Below the pieces are notes generated by a model. It saw only the letters and a program-made list of their open reading frames with translations, ran no database searches and had not been told where the DNA came from. From assembly GCA_020725385.1 (NCBI GenBank), contig DYFC01000054.1, forward strand, positions 1 to 64,000: 64,000 nt of DNA, read 5' to 3'. The DNA comes from Nitrospira japonica (GTDB lineage: Bacteria; Nitrospirota; Thermodesulfovibrionia; Thermodesulfovibrionales; SM23-35). Positions 8,925 to 18,085 of the stretch are shown here, in pieces; positions within the stretch are counted from its first letter, which is position 1; every line of letters starts with the position of its first letter. The position numbers and the translations under genes are program-made.

Positions 8925-9973
8925 ACTCTATCCTCGCTCTCCTTGACAAGTTGGTTGAGAGTTTCTTTCAGACTTATGTTTGCCATACACGTCCGGGTAC
9001 ACCTTCCGCAGCCTGTACAAAAGAACCGGGAAAACTTATCAACAGGATAGCGGAATTTACGATAATACCTGTGGCGCTGCCTTACAAATCTTTCTTTCCT
9101 AAAGTTAAAGCCGCCTGCAACTTTGGCAAAAGGTTCAAGCTGGCAGGAATCCCAGACACGGTATCTTCTGCCGTGTTTCATATCAAGCTCTAATTCATCT
9201 CTTATGTCAAAGCAATAACACGTTGGGCAAACATTTGTACAATTTCCGCATGAAAGGCATCTTTCTCCGATCTCTTTCCAGACATTTGACCTGAAAGATC
9301 TATCGAATAACTCAGGTATATGTCTTCGTTCAATTGGGACCTCATTACTAAAAACTTTTCTCTTATTTTCTCTGATTTTTGTTAATTCGTTAAGATGTAA
9401 TGACTCAGCTTTATTAAAAATTTCTGTAATATTTACAATTTCTTCTCCGGATTCAGTATTAATATGAACTATAAAATACTCTCCTGCATCGGTAAATAAA
9501 AGGTCATATCCACCTGATGGAAAACTTGCATTTACAAGATGACAGCTTGCAAATTCATCACAGTATTCATTGCATTCAAGGCCGATAATTGTAATAAAAT
9601 TTTTTCTCGCTAAATAGTTGTAATCTTTTGGCCGCTCGGATAAAGCCATATTCAGACACTGAATCCCTGCTATATCGCAGGTATGAAGTCCAAACAAAGT
9701 TAAAGATTCATACTCAATAAATGCTTCAACATTAGATTTTTTACCTGTACTAAATTCAAGCAAGGTTTCATTCCGGGGCATAAAATATTTCTTAGCAGGA
9801 AGTATAGTCGGAATATATTTTAATGCTATCTGTTCCCCTGATCTGACTTCTTCATAGGCAAAATTATTGTAGCCTTTTGCGATAGGAGCTATAAGCTTTT
9901 TTATTCCTGCAAGCCTTACTATAAAATCATTGAAAAGTTCTTTTTTAAGTACAACATATTGATATTCTTCCAT
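8906..9973 (-). CDS. hydB: Hydrogenase iron-sulfur (beta) subunit
   Basis: The 355-aa subunit is the first gene of the operon, with a clear GAGGCGGG ribosome site. An N-terminal domain of about 220 residues is followed by two ferredoxin-like cluster motifs, CLSCGNCTNVCPTC (about 238) and CTGCGRCTRTC (about 317). This is the layout of group 3b beta subunits related to anaerobic sulfite reductase subunit A. It links the FAD subunit and the catalytic dimer. Confidence 0.87.
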   Translation of the reverse strand: MEEYQYVVLKKELFNDFIVRLAGIKKLIAPIAKGYNNFAYEEVRSGEQIALKYIPTILPAKKYFMPRNETLLEFSTGKKSNVEAFIEYESLTLFGLHTCDIAGIQCLNMALSERPKDYNYLARKNFITIIGLECNEYCDEFASCHLVNASFPSGGYDLLFTDAGEYFIVHINTESGEEIVNITEIFNKAESLHLNELTKIRENKRKVFSNEVPIERRHIPELFDRSFRSNVWKEIGERCLSCGNCTNVCPTCYCFDIRDELELDMKHGRRYRVWDSCQLEPFAKVAGGFNFRKERFVRQRHRYYRKFRYPVDKFSRFFCTGCGRCTRTCMANISLKETLNQLVKESEDRVWKRWL

Positions 9974-10017
9974 ACCCGCCTCTTTTAAATTTTACTTTTT
10001 ACCAAATATATTATTTT

Positions 10018-10047
10018 ACTGTAGATATATTCAAAATAAGAAGTCAA
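10018..10047 (-). promoter_or_regulatory. Candidate promoter of the hydBGDA operon
   Basis: Read leftward, TTGACT (10042-10047) and TACAGT (10018-10023) are 18 bases apart and lie 45 bases upstream of hydB. The spacer is AT-rich and other weak -10 options exist, so the assignment is tentative. No FNR-type palindrome was seen here. Confidence 0.35.
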
Positions 10048-10125
10048 GTAAAGTTTATTTAAGCATGGGTTTTCATAAATCTTTGTTTTTTGTTAAATTA
10101 AACAAAATTGTTAAATTTTTATTTT

Positions 10126-10956
10126 ATGAAAAAATCAAAATTGGTTCTTATATCCGGTTCGATAATCGTTTTTTTAAATCTCGTTATTGTAATCACCAGC
10201 CCCGGCGAATTATTCTCAAAAATTACAGGCTATATTTTTGCAATTATCAGCAGCTTTTCCTCTGTTGCAGGTTTGATGTTTGCTCTAAAATCCATGAAGG
10301 AAAAACAAATCAAATTAATTTATCTTTTATTGCTAACGGGGATGTCTTTCTATTTTTTAGGTGAGTGTACCTATGCAATAATGGATCTATTGATGAAAAT
10401 AAATATGAATGAAGCGTTTCCGTCTTTGCCGGATTTCTTCTGGGTTGCAGGGTATATTCCTTTATTTTCGGGGTTGGTGATAACAATAAAACATTATAAA
10501 GAAAAAACCAGCATTAGAGCGTTTAAGGGGTTAAGATACGCATTTACCATATTATTAATACCTTTTCTTGCAGGTTTCATATACATTTTTCTCATGCCAA
10601 TTATTGAAGATTCAAAAACTACATTGGTTGCCAAATTTGTCTATCTCTTTTATCCGATAGGAGACATCTTTTTAATTGGTTGTTCGTTTTTAATCTTTTA
10701 TATTGCGAGATTTTCGTATGATAAAAAATTTTTATTGCATTGGAAATATATTGCAGCAGGTTTTATTTTTATTACATTTGCAGACATAATTTATTCATAC
10801 TTGACGTGGAGAGGTACATATAATCCCTCGGAACTTATTGACGCTGCATGGAACACGGGATACTTCTTAATCGGGATAGGCGGTTTTAAAATATCAGAAT
10901 ATTCAAAATCAGAAAATTACCCGCAAAATTATTTTGAAAAATCTTCAAACTGGTAA
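10126..10956 (+). CDS. Multi-pass membrane protein with internal duplication
   Basis: I place the start at the ATG at 10126; a TTG 18 bases upstream is in frame but less likely. The 276-aa protein has about eight hydrophobic segments. Two similar segments, GECTYAIMDLL ... LPDFFWVAGY near residue 85 and FADIIYSYL ... IDAAWNTGYFLIGIGG near residue 230, suggest a duplicated four-helix unit. It recalls 7TM sensor modules found at the N-termini of some histidine kinases and diguanylate cyclases, but no output domain is attached. No clear ribosome site is visible. Function unknown. Confidence 0.65.
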   Translation: MKKSKLVLISGSIIVFLNLVIVITSPGELFSKITGYIFAIISSFSSVAGLMFALKSMKEKQIKLIYLLLLTGMSFYFLGECTYAIMDLLMKINMNEAFPSLPDFFWVAGYIPLFSGLVITIKHYKEKTSIRAFKGLRYAFTILLIPFLAGFIYIFLMPIIEDSKTTLVAKFVYLFYPIGDIFLIGCSFLIFYIARFSYDKKFLLHWKYIAAGFIFITFADIIYSYLTWRGTYNPSELIDAAWNTGYFLIGIGGFKISEYSKSENYPQNYFEKSSNW

Positions 10957-11126
10957 GCAGACAGGCCCGGACAAATTTTAGATTTTTATTGTTCTTTTTT
11001 CTTGATTGACTATTTATTCAACAGAATGTTAACCTTTTTAGCGGAAATCTCAAACTTGAAGAATTAAACTATCATTATCCCTGAAATTGTTGAATCCTGC
11101 AAATTAACTTCTGAGGGTTTTCTAAA

Positions 11127-12035
11127 ATGAGGATAGCCAAACTTTTAAAAAGAAAAGATGGTCTCTGGTTTGTTGATAATTATGACCCTGACATGAGAAT
11201 AATGTTCAAGGTCAAAAGAATTATAAAATACGAGAAAACGCCGTTTCAGGAAATATTAATAGTTGAGATTAAAGATTTTGGCAAATGTCTTATCATTGAT
11301 GGAATCACGCAAAGTTCTGAATTTGATGAATTTATTTATCATGAATGCTTAATCCATCCAGCGCTTTTTCAGAAAAGCAACAATGAATCAATTTCAGCAT
11401 TAGTTCTTGGGTACGGTGAAGGTGCAACAGTAAGAGAGCTTGTAAAATATGATAACTTAAAGCGTATAGCGGCAATTGATATTGATGAAAAAGCAGTAAT
11501 GCTCTTAAGAAAATACTTCCCTTCAATGCATCAAAGTACTTATAAAGATCCCCGGGTTAAAATACATTTTATAAGTGCAATCGATTATCTACAAAAATCT
11601 AATGAAAAATTTGATTTCATTTTTTCTGATATTAGTGATCCAAGTTGTTTTAATTTAGCTTCTTCAAAAAATAAATCAGAACTTGCTTTTTATAGACTGA
11701 TTAAGAAAACTTTAAACAGAAACGGAATTTTTATTTCCCATTCTTATTTTCTTAATGAACTAAATTATAGTGAACACAAAAAAATGCTTTTTACTTTGCA
11801 GAAAGTATTTAGAAAATCTTTCAGTATGCGGGTATTTGTGCCTTTCTATGGAAATTACTGGAGCTTTATATTATCGACAGATGACGATCATTTTGATCCA
11901 AGAAATTTTTCAAAACATGAATTTCAGAGGATAATTAAAGGCAAAGGGTTAAACGAAAAGTTAAAATATCTAAATTGGGATTCCTACAATGCATTATTTA
12001 GTTTACCCGTAGTTCTTGAGGAAAGATTAAAATGA
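11127..12035 (+). CDS. Spermidine synthase-family protein
   Basis: The 302-aa protein has the SpeE layout: an N-terminal beta domain ending in LIIDGITQSSEFDEFIYHE, then a Rossmann domain with LVLGYGEGATVREL (residues about 92-105), the acidic AAIDIDEKAV strand and a DISDP motif at the position of the catalytic Asp loop. The usual GGGDG is GYGEG, so substrate specificity may differ; aminopropyl transfer is likely but not certain. GAGGG lies 14 bases upstream of the ATG. Confidence 0.75.
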   Translation: MRIAKLLKRKDGLWFVDNYDPDMRIMFKVKRIIKYEKTPFQEILIVEIKDFGKCLIIDGITQSSEFDEFIYHECLIHPALFQKSNNESISALVLGYGEGATVRELVKYDNLKRIAAIDIDEKAVMLLRKYFPSMHQSTYKDPRVKIHFISAIDYLQKSNEKFDFIFSDISDPSCFNLASSKNKSELAFYRLIKKTLNRNGIFISHSYFLNELNYSEHKKMLFTLQKVFRKSFSMRVFVPFYGNYWSFILSTDDDHFDPRNFSKHEFQRIIKGKGLNEKLKYLNWDSYNALFSLPVVLEERLK

Positions 12036-12065
12036 AAAAAATCTAATTAAATTGCAACTGAAATA

Positions 12066-12302
12066 ATGCAGATAATCCATATTCAGGCTATTTTAATTAT
12101 TTCGATTACCCCTCTTTTCTTAAAGAAATTTTATTTTCGATTAGCAATCACGCAATCCATCCTTGCCAAAGCTTTCTGCGGCGAGCTTTTTTCTAAGGAC
12201 CCCAATGACCTGTTTGCATCTGTATTGATTGAAAGGATAAGGGCAGAGAAGGAAAAACAGGGACTAAATAGAAAAAAGAATGTTAAAATAAAACAAAAAT
12301 AA
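12066..12302 (+). pseudogene. C-terminal remnant of a type I restriction specificity subunit (HsdS)
   Basis: From about 12156 the frame reads SILAKAFCGEL followed by DPNDLFASVLIERIRAEK. This closely matches the last helix and tail common to many HsdS proteins (SILAKAFRGEL..DPNDEPASVLLERIRAE, from memory of the family). The roughly 350 upstream residues with the target-recognition domains are absent, and no hsdM or hsdR is near. The preceding 30 residues of the frame are not HsdS-like. This looks like a leftover of a deleted type I system. Confidence 0.7.
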
Positions 12303-12313
12303 TGGAGGATTAG

Positions 12314-12517
12314 ATGAAGACCTATGAATATTTAGCAGAGGTTTTGTCTGACGGGCATCTTTCAATTCCAAAAGATTTAAGTGATAAACTAAAGCCCGAG
12401 ACCAAGGTAAGGGTAATGTTATTACTTGATGATGAAGATACTGCATGGAATAGCTTTGCATTATCAGAATTTTTAAAGGGATATTCAGAAAAAGATGCTA
12501 TCTATGATGAGTTATAA
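12314..12517 (+). CDS. Antitoxin-like protein paired with MazF-family toxin
   Basis: This 67-aa acidic protein starts with ATG after a strong TGGAGGA site. The N-terminal half (LSDGHLSIPKDLSDKL ... VRVMLLL) resembles an AbrB/MazE-like DNA-binding strand pattern, and the C-terminal half is acidic and helical, as expected for toxin binding. Its 3' end overlaps the toxin gene. The antitoxin role rests mainly on position and size. Confidence 0.65.
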   Translation: MKTYEYLAEVLSDGHLSIPKDLSDKLKPETKVRVMLLLDDEDTAWNSFALSEFLKGYSEKDAIYDEL

Positions 12518-12830
12518 CTTTTGCGATATTGTTCTTATTGAATTTCCTCATGCTGACCTTCAGCACACCTCAAAAAGACCTGCTCTTGTTCTATATGATT
12601 CTGGTGATATGGATATTCTTGTAGCAAGAATAACTACTCAAATATATTCAACAGATACTGACTACAAAATCCTTAAATGGAAAGAAAGCGGCCTTTTAGC
12701 CGAATCGTGTATAAGATTATCCAAACAGGCAACCATAGAAAAACAATATATTACAAAAAAACTTGGGAAATTGTCTGTTTCTGAGATAGAGAATATAAAA
12801 ACTATTCTTCGAAAAATCTATCTCTTATAA
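12507..12830 (+). CDS. MazF/PemK-family mRNA-interferase toxin
   Basis: The protein (107 aa from the ATG at 12507; in-frame ATGs at 12495 and 12504 are alternatives) begins with CDIVLIEFPHADLQHTSKRPALVLYD. This matches the MazF/PemK opening G-D-I-V-L-v-x-F-P-x-T-D...K-R-P-A-l-V. A helical C-terminus follows. Its start overlaps the antitoxin stop, so the pair is translationally coupled. It probably cleaves mRNA when freed from its antitoxin. Confidence 0.75.
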   Translation: MSYNFCDIVLIEFPHADLQHTSKRPALVLYDSGDMDILVARITTQIYSTDTDYKILKWKESGLLAESCIRLSKQATIEKQYITKKLGKLSVSEIENIKTILRKIYLL

Positions 12831-12835
12831 CACTT

Positions 12836-13057
12836 ATGAAAAGATTGAAGATCTTCCTGTATCAGATTACAGATATGGCATCTGCAATAATTGTTGCTCA
12901 TAACCATCCATCAGGTGGATTATTACCGAGCAAAGAGGATGTTGAAATTACAAAACAATTAAAAAATGCGGGTGATATTCTCGGCATCAGACTTGTAGAC
13001 CATATCATATTTAATCACAAAGAATATTACAGCTTTCTGGAAAAAGGAGAATTGTAA
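12836..13057 (+). pseudogene. C-terminal remnant of radC (JAB/MPN domain)
   Basis: The frame encodes AHNHPSGGLLPSKEDVEITK ... LGIRLVDHIIF, the zinc-binding and C-terminal half of the RadC/YeeS JAB domain. An intact RadC has over 200 residues; here only 73 codons remain and the N-terminal helix-hairpin-helix part is missing. It sits five bases after the mazF-like stop. With the HsdS tail upstream, this marks a decayed mobile or defence insertion. From 13058 to 13247 I see no gene. Confidence 0.7.
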
Positions 13058-13247
13058 TAGGTTTTGATAGATGAGATAGAGTGTGTCTTGTCCGTCATTA
13101 TGGTTTTACAGAGAAGGGAAAGGCTGTTACACGTAAGAGATGACAAAATTGCTAAATTTGTGGAATTTAAAAATCTCTAACTCCGAATTTTGTTATTGTA
13201 GATTCAGAAGCAACCCTAAAAAAACAAGTTCGAGACAAGATTTATAA

Positions 13248-13775
13248 TTACAACAATCCTTCCTTTTTTTCCATTTCTTCAAGTTTTTCTCTTTTTTCTT
13301 TACAGTCTATGCAGTAGATAGCATATGGAAGGATTTTAAGTCTCTGTTCGCTTATTTCCTCACCGCAGTCCTCACAAATTCCGTAAGTACCTTCATCAAG
13401 TTTCCTTAATGCTTCGTCTATTTTCTGCAAGTCTTCTCTATGTGTATTCATATGCTTGAGATTAATATCTTCAGACAAATCAACTATTGACCAGTCTCCA
13501 TCGTCAAGTGCAGTATCAACAAGTTGTTTGGATTCACCTTTTATATATTTAGACATGTCTTCTTTAATTTCTTTGAGAATTTCCTTGCGTTTTGCAAGAA
13601 GTAATTTTTTTAATCTAATCTTTCTTTCTTCTTCGGTTTCTTTTGTCTCTATTTTCTTTGCAGTTGAATGATGTTTTTTCGAAAGCATAGGTTTTTTATG
13701 TTTTAAAATATCCTTTTTCTTAGTTGAAGTCGATTTAATTATAGACTTCTTTTTCTTTGATTTTTTTTCTGCCAT
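13248..13775 (-). CDS. DksA/TraR-family zinc-finger protein with basic N-terminal extension
   Basis: In this 175-aa protein, residues 1 to about 45 are very Lys-rich and probably disordered. Then comes a coiled coil with a DTALDD tip region, and a C4 zinc finger with CEDCG and CIDC spaced as in DksA. DksA-family proteins bind the RNA polymerase secondary channel, often with ppGpp. It is the last gene of the rpsB-tsf-pyrH-frr operon, two bases after a 50-aa ORF, linking translation-factor expression with a transcription modulator. Confidence 0.8.
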   Translation of the reverse strand: MAEKKSKKKKSIIKSTSTKKKDILKHKKPMLSKKHHSTAKKIETKETEEERKIRLKKLLLAKRKEILKEIKEDMSKYIKGESKQLVDTALDDGDWSIVDLSEDINLKHMNTHREDLQKIDEALRKLDEGTYGICEDCGEEISEQRLKILPYAIYCIDCKEKREKLEEMEKKEGLL

Positions 13776-13777
13776 TG

Positions 13778-13930
13778 TTAATTTTTTTCCTGTAAATTCT
13801 TTTCTTCTTTTACTTCTTCCTTATAAATCTCTATTATGCTTCTGACATTTATGCCTGCTGTTTTAAGAGCTTTTTGTATGTCCAAAAGCTTTGCATCGGT
13901 TACTTTAAGAATAAAATTGCTGCTTGTCAT
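13778..13930 (-). CDS. Small unknown protein (50 aa) between frr and the dksA-like gene
   Basis: The ATG at 13930 is one base after the frr stop and the TAA is two bases before the dksA-like ATG. A GGAAG ribosome site lies in the end of frr. The product reads MTSSNFILKVTDAKLLDIQ and continues as an amphipathic helix with an acidic-basic tail. Composition and tight packing on both sides argue for a real gene. I do not recognise the family. Confidence 0.6.
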   Translation of the reverse strand: MTSSNFILKVTDAKLLDIQKALKTAGINVRSIIEIYKEEVKEEKNLQEKN

Positions 13931-13931
13931 C

Positions 13932-15796
<1,865 letters not shown>

Positions 15797-15800
<4 letters not shown>

Positions 15801-16558
15801 TCTTTTACCTCTGCTTCTTCTTGTTGTATTTTCTCTTCAATTTTTGCTTTTTCTACCTCTTCAGCCTGAGTTTTCGATAAAGTTTCTTTTCCTTCAATAA
15901 TAGCGTCAGCTATTTTGGAGGTTATCAATTTTATCGCTCTTATAGCATCATCATTACCCGGAATAACATAGTCAACCTCATCAGGGTCACAGTTTGTATC
16001 AACAATTGCGATAACAGGTATTTTTAATTTTTTTGCTTCAGCAATTGCGATTCTCTCTTTTTTAGGGTCAACAATGAAAATAGCTCCGGGCAACGTGTTC
16101 ATTTCTTTTATCCCAGAAAGATTTTTTTCGAGTTTGTCTCTTTCTTTTTCTAAAGCCGAGACTTCTTTCTTAGGCAATAATTCATAAGTGCCGTCCTGTT
16201 TCATTGTCTCTATTTTTTTAAGTTTTTCGATGCTCTTTTTAATTGTAGAAAAATTTGTTAACATTCCACCGAGCCATCGCTGGTTAACGTAATATGCTCC
16301 TGCTCTTTCAGCTTCTTCACGAATGGCATCCTGGGATTGCTTTTTTGTTCCGACAAAAAGGACAGGCAATCCAGCGATTGAAACTTCCTTGACGAAGTTA
16401 TAAGCATCTTCAAGTCCTTTTACTGTTTTTTGAAGGTCAATGATATAGATGCCATTTCTTTCTCCAAAGATATATTTTTTCATCTTCGGATGCCATCTTT
16501 TTACCTGATGACCGAAATGAACACCTGCCTCAAGCAATTCTTTCATTGCTGCTACCAT
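15797..16558 (-). CDS. rpsB: 30S ribosomal protein S2
   Basis: The 253-aa protein has canonical S2 signatures: [19 protein letters not shown] at the start, [16 protein letters not shown] near residue 93 and the [18 protein letters not shown] segment. A Glu-rich tail follows. It is the first gene of the operon, with an AGGAGGAG site 12 bases upstream of the ATG and a structured leader (see 16603-16636). Confidence 0.97.
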
Positions 16559-16602
16559 GTTATTTTTTTCTCCTCCTGTTTCTTTACAAAAAGCACAGTC
16601 TC

Positions 16603-16636
16603 ATTCAGTCCCCTGAATTTATTCAGATTCCTGAAT
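16603..16636 (-). promoter_or_regulatory. Tandem hairpins in the rpsB leader
   Basis: Two identical inverted repeats, ATTCAG-N4-CTGAAT, occur at 16603-16618 and 16621-16636 with an 18-base period. They lie 45-78 bases upstream of the rpsB start. They have no T run, so they are not terminators. S2 is known to autoregulate its operon through a structured leader in several bacteria; a similar role here is inferred. Between them and purB (16637-16783) I see no convincing gene. Confidence 0.45.
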
Positions 16637-16783
16637 TCCTCTGTTCCAGATGTGAAAATATGGATTTCCTTAAAAAGGAAAATAATTTACTTCAGGATAT
16701 AAAGACTACCATAAAAAAGGCATTTTTTTCAAGGGATATGTAATAATAATTATTAAACAAATTTTTTATTTCGAGGTGATATT

Positions 16784-18085
16784 ATGATAGAACGTTATAC
16801 CCTCAAAGAAATGGGAGATTTATGGAAGCTTGAAAATAAATACAGAAAGTGGCTTGATGTTGAAATCGCAGTCTGTGAAGCATGGGCTGAAATCGGAGAA
16901 ATACCAGTTGATGCAGTCCAGTCAATAAAAGAAAAAGCAAAGTTTGATATATCTGAAATAGATAAAATTGAGAAGGTTGTCAAACATGATGTAATAGCAT
17001 TTTTAACTTCAGTTGCTCATAGTCTTGGTAATGAATCAAGATTTGTTCATAAAGGGCTTACATCTTCTGATATACTCGACACATCTCTTGCCCTTTTGCT
17101 TCGTGAAGCCTCTGATATAATCATCAAAGATATTAGAGAATTGATGGAAGTCTTAAAGCATCAGGCTTATAAATATAAAGACATTCCTGTTATTGGAAGG
17201 AGTCATGGAGTACACGCAGAACCCATGACTTTCGGCCTTAAGTTTGCTCTCTGGTATGAAGATATGAAGAGAAATTTAATAAGAATGAAAAGGGCTAAAG
17301 ATATTATAAGTGTTGGCAAGCTTTCAGGAGCTGTCGGAACTTTTTCAAATATTCCGCCAATAATTGAGGAAAAAGTATGTATCAGACTGGGGCTTAAACC
17401 CGAGCCTGTTGCTACCCAGATTGTCCAGAGGGACAGGCATGCTGAATATCTGACCGTGCTTTCATTAATTGCTGCATCAATAGAAAAAATTGCTCTTGAG
17501 ATAAGACATCTCCAGCGGACCGAAGTTCTGGAGGCAGAAGAACCTTTTATGAAAGGACAGAAAGGTTCTTCTGCAATGCCTCATAAAAGGAATCCGGTAG
17601 GCTGCGAAAATCTTTCAGGGCTTGCGAGAATCGTAAGAGCAAATTCTATTGCTGCTCTTGAAAACATAGCTTTATGGCATGAAAGAGATATTTCCCATTC
17701 ATCCGTTGAAAGGATAATAATACCTGATAGTACTATACTTGTTGATTATATGCTTCAGAGAATAAAAGGAATTCTCACAGGATTACAGGTATATCAAAAA
17801 AATATGAAAAAGAACTTAGAAAAGAGTTACGGCCTGTTTAATTCACAGAGAGTTCTTCTTGCGTTAATTGAAAAAGGTGTTACACGTGAAAAAGCATATG
17901 AACTAATTCAAAAGAATGCTATGAATAGCTGGAAAACAGGGAAACAGTTTAAAATGCTTCTTAAGAAAGATAAAGAAATAAAGAAATTACTTACACCTAA
18001 AGAAATAGAAGATATTTTTGACCTGAAATATTATCTTAAAAATATTGATTATATTTTTGATAGGGTTTTCAAAAGGGTAAGCTAA
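16784..18085 (+). CDS. purB: Adenylosuccinate lyase
   Basis: The 433-aa fumarase/aspartase-superfamily lyase has the signature SSAMPHKRNP at about residues 261-270, a GRSHGVHAEPMTFGLK catalytic-His segment near 140 and TSSDILDTSLAL near 90. It performs two purine-pathway steps: SAICAR to AICAR and adenylosuccinate to AMP. A good GAGGTGAT site precedes the ATG. The stop abuts the purL start, so the two are co-translated. Confidence 0.96.
   Translation: MIERYTLKEMGDLWKLENKYRKWLDVEIAVCEAWAEIGEIPVDAVQSIKEKAKFDISEIDKIEKVVKHDVIAFLTSVAHSLGNESRFVHKGLTSSDILDTSLALLLREASDIIIKDIRELMEVLKHQAYKYKDIPVIGRSHGVHAEPMTFGLKFALWYEDMKRNLIRMKRAKDIISVGKLSGAVGTFSNIPPIIEEKVCIRLGLKPEPVATQIVQRDRHAEYLTVLSLIAASIEKIALEIRHLQRTEVLEAEEPFMKGQKGSSAMPHKRNPVGCENLSGLARIVRANSIAALENIALWHERDISHSSVERIIIPDSTILVDYMLQRIKGILTGLQVYQKNMKKNLEKSYGLFNSQRVLLALIEKGVTREKAYELIQKNAMNSWKTGKQFKMLLKKDKEIKKLLTPKEIEDIFDLKYYLKNIDYIFDRVFKRVS

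Noticed and set aside
6022..9973. F420-reducing or heterodisulfide-linked hydrogenase (Frh/Mvh)
   Set aside because: The FAD/NAD subunit is ferredoxin-reductase-like and the beta subunit is of sulfite-reductase-A type, in the order BGDA. This fits group 3b, not Frh or Mvh.
10995..11040. Promoter TTGACT with TTAACC upstream of the spermidine-synthase-family gene
   Set aside because: Spacing is right but the -10 match is poor; not strong enough to list as a feature.
16546..16743. 65-codon frame between rpsB and purB, ending in a plausible 27-aa peptide
   Set aside because: It begins inside rpsB antisense and has no ribosome site. The last part looks somewhat coding-like, but nothing else supports it, and the same bases form the rpsB leader.
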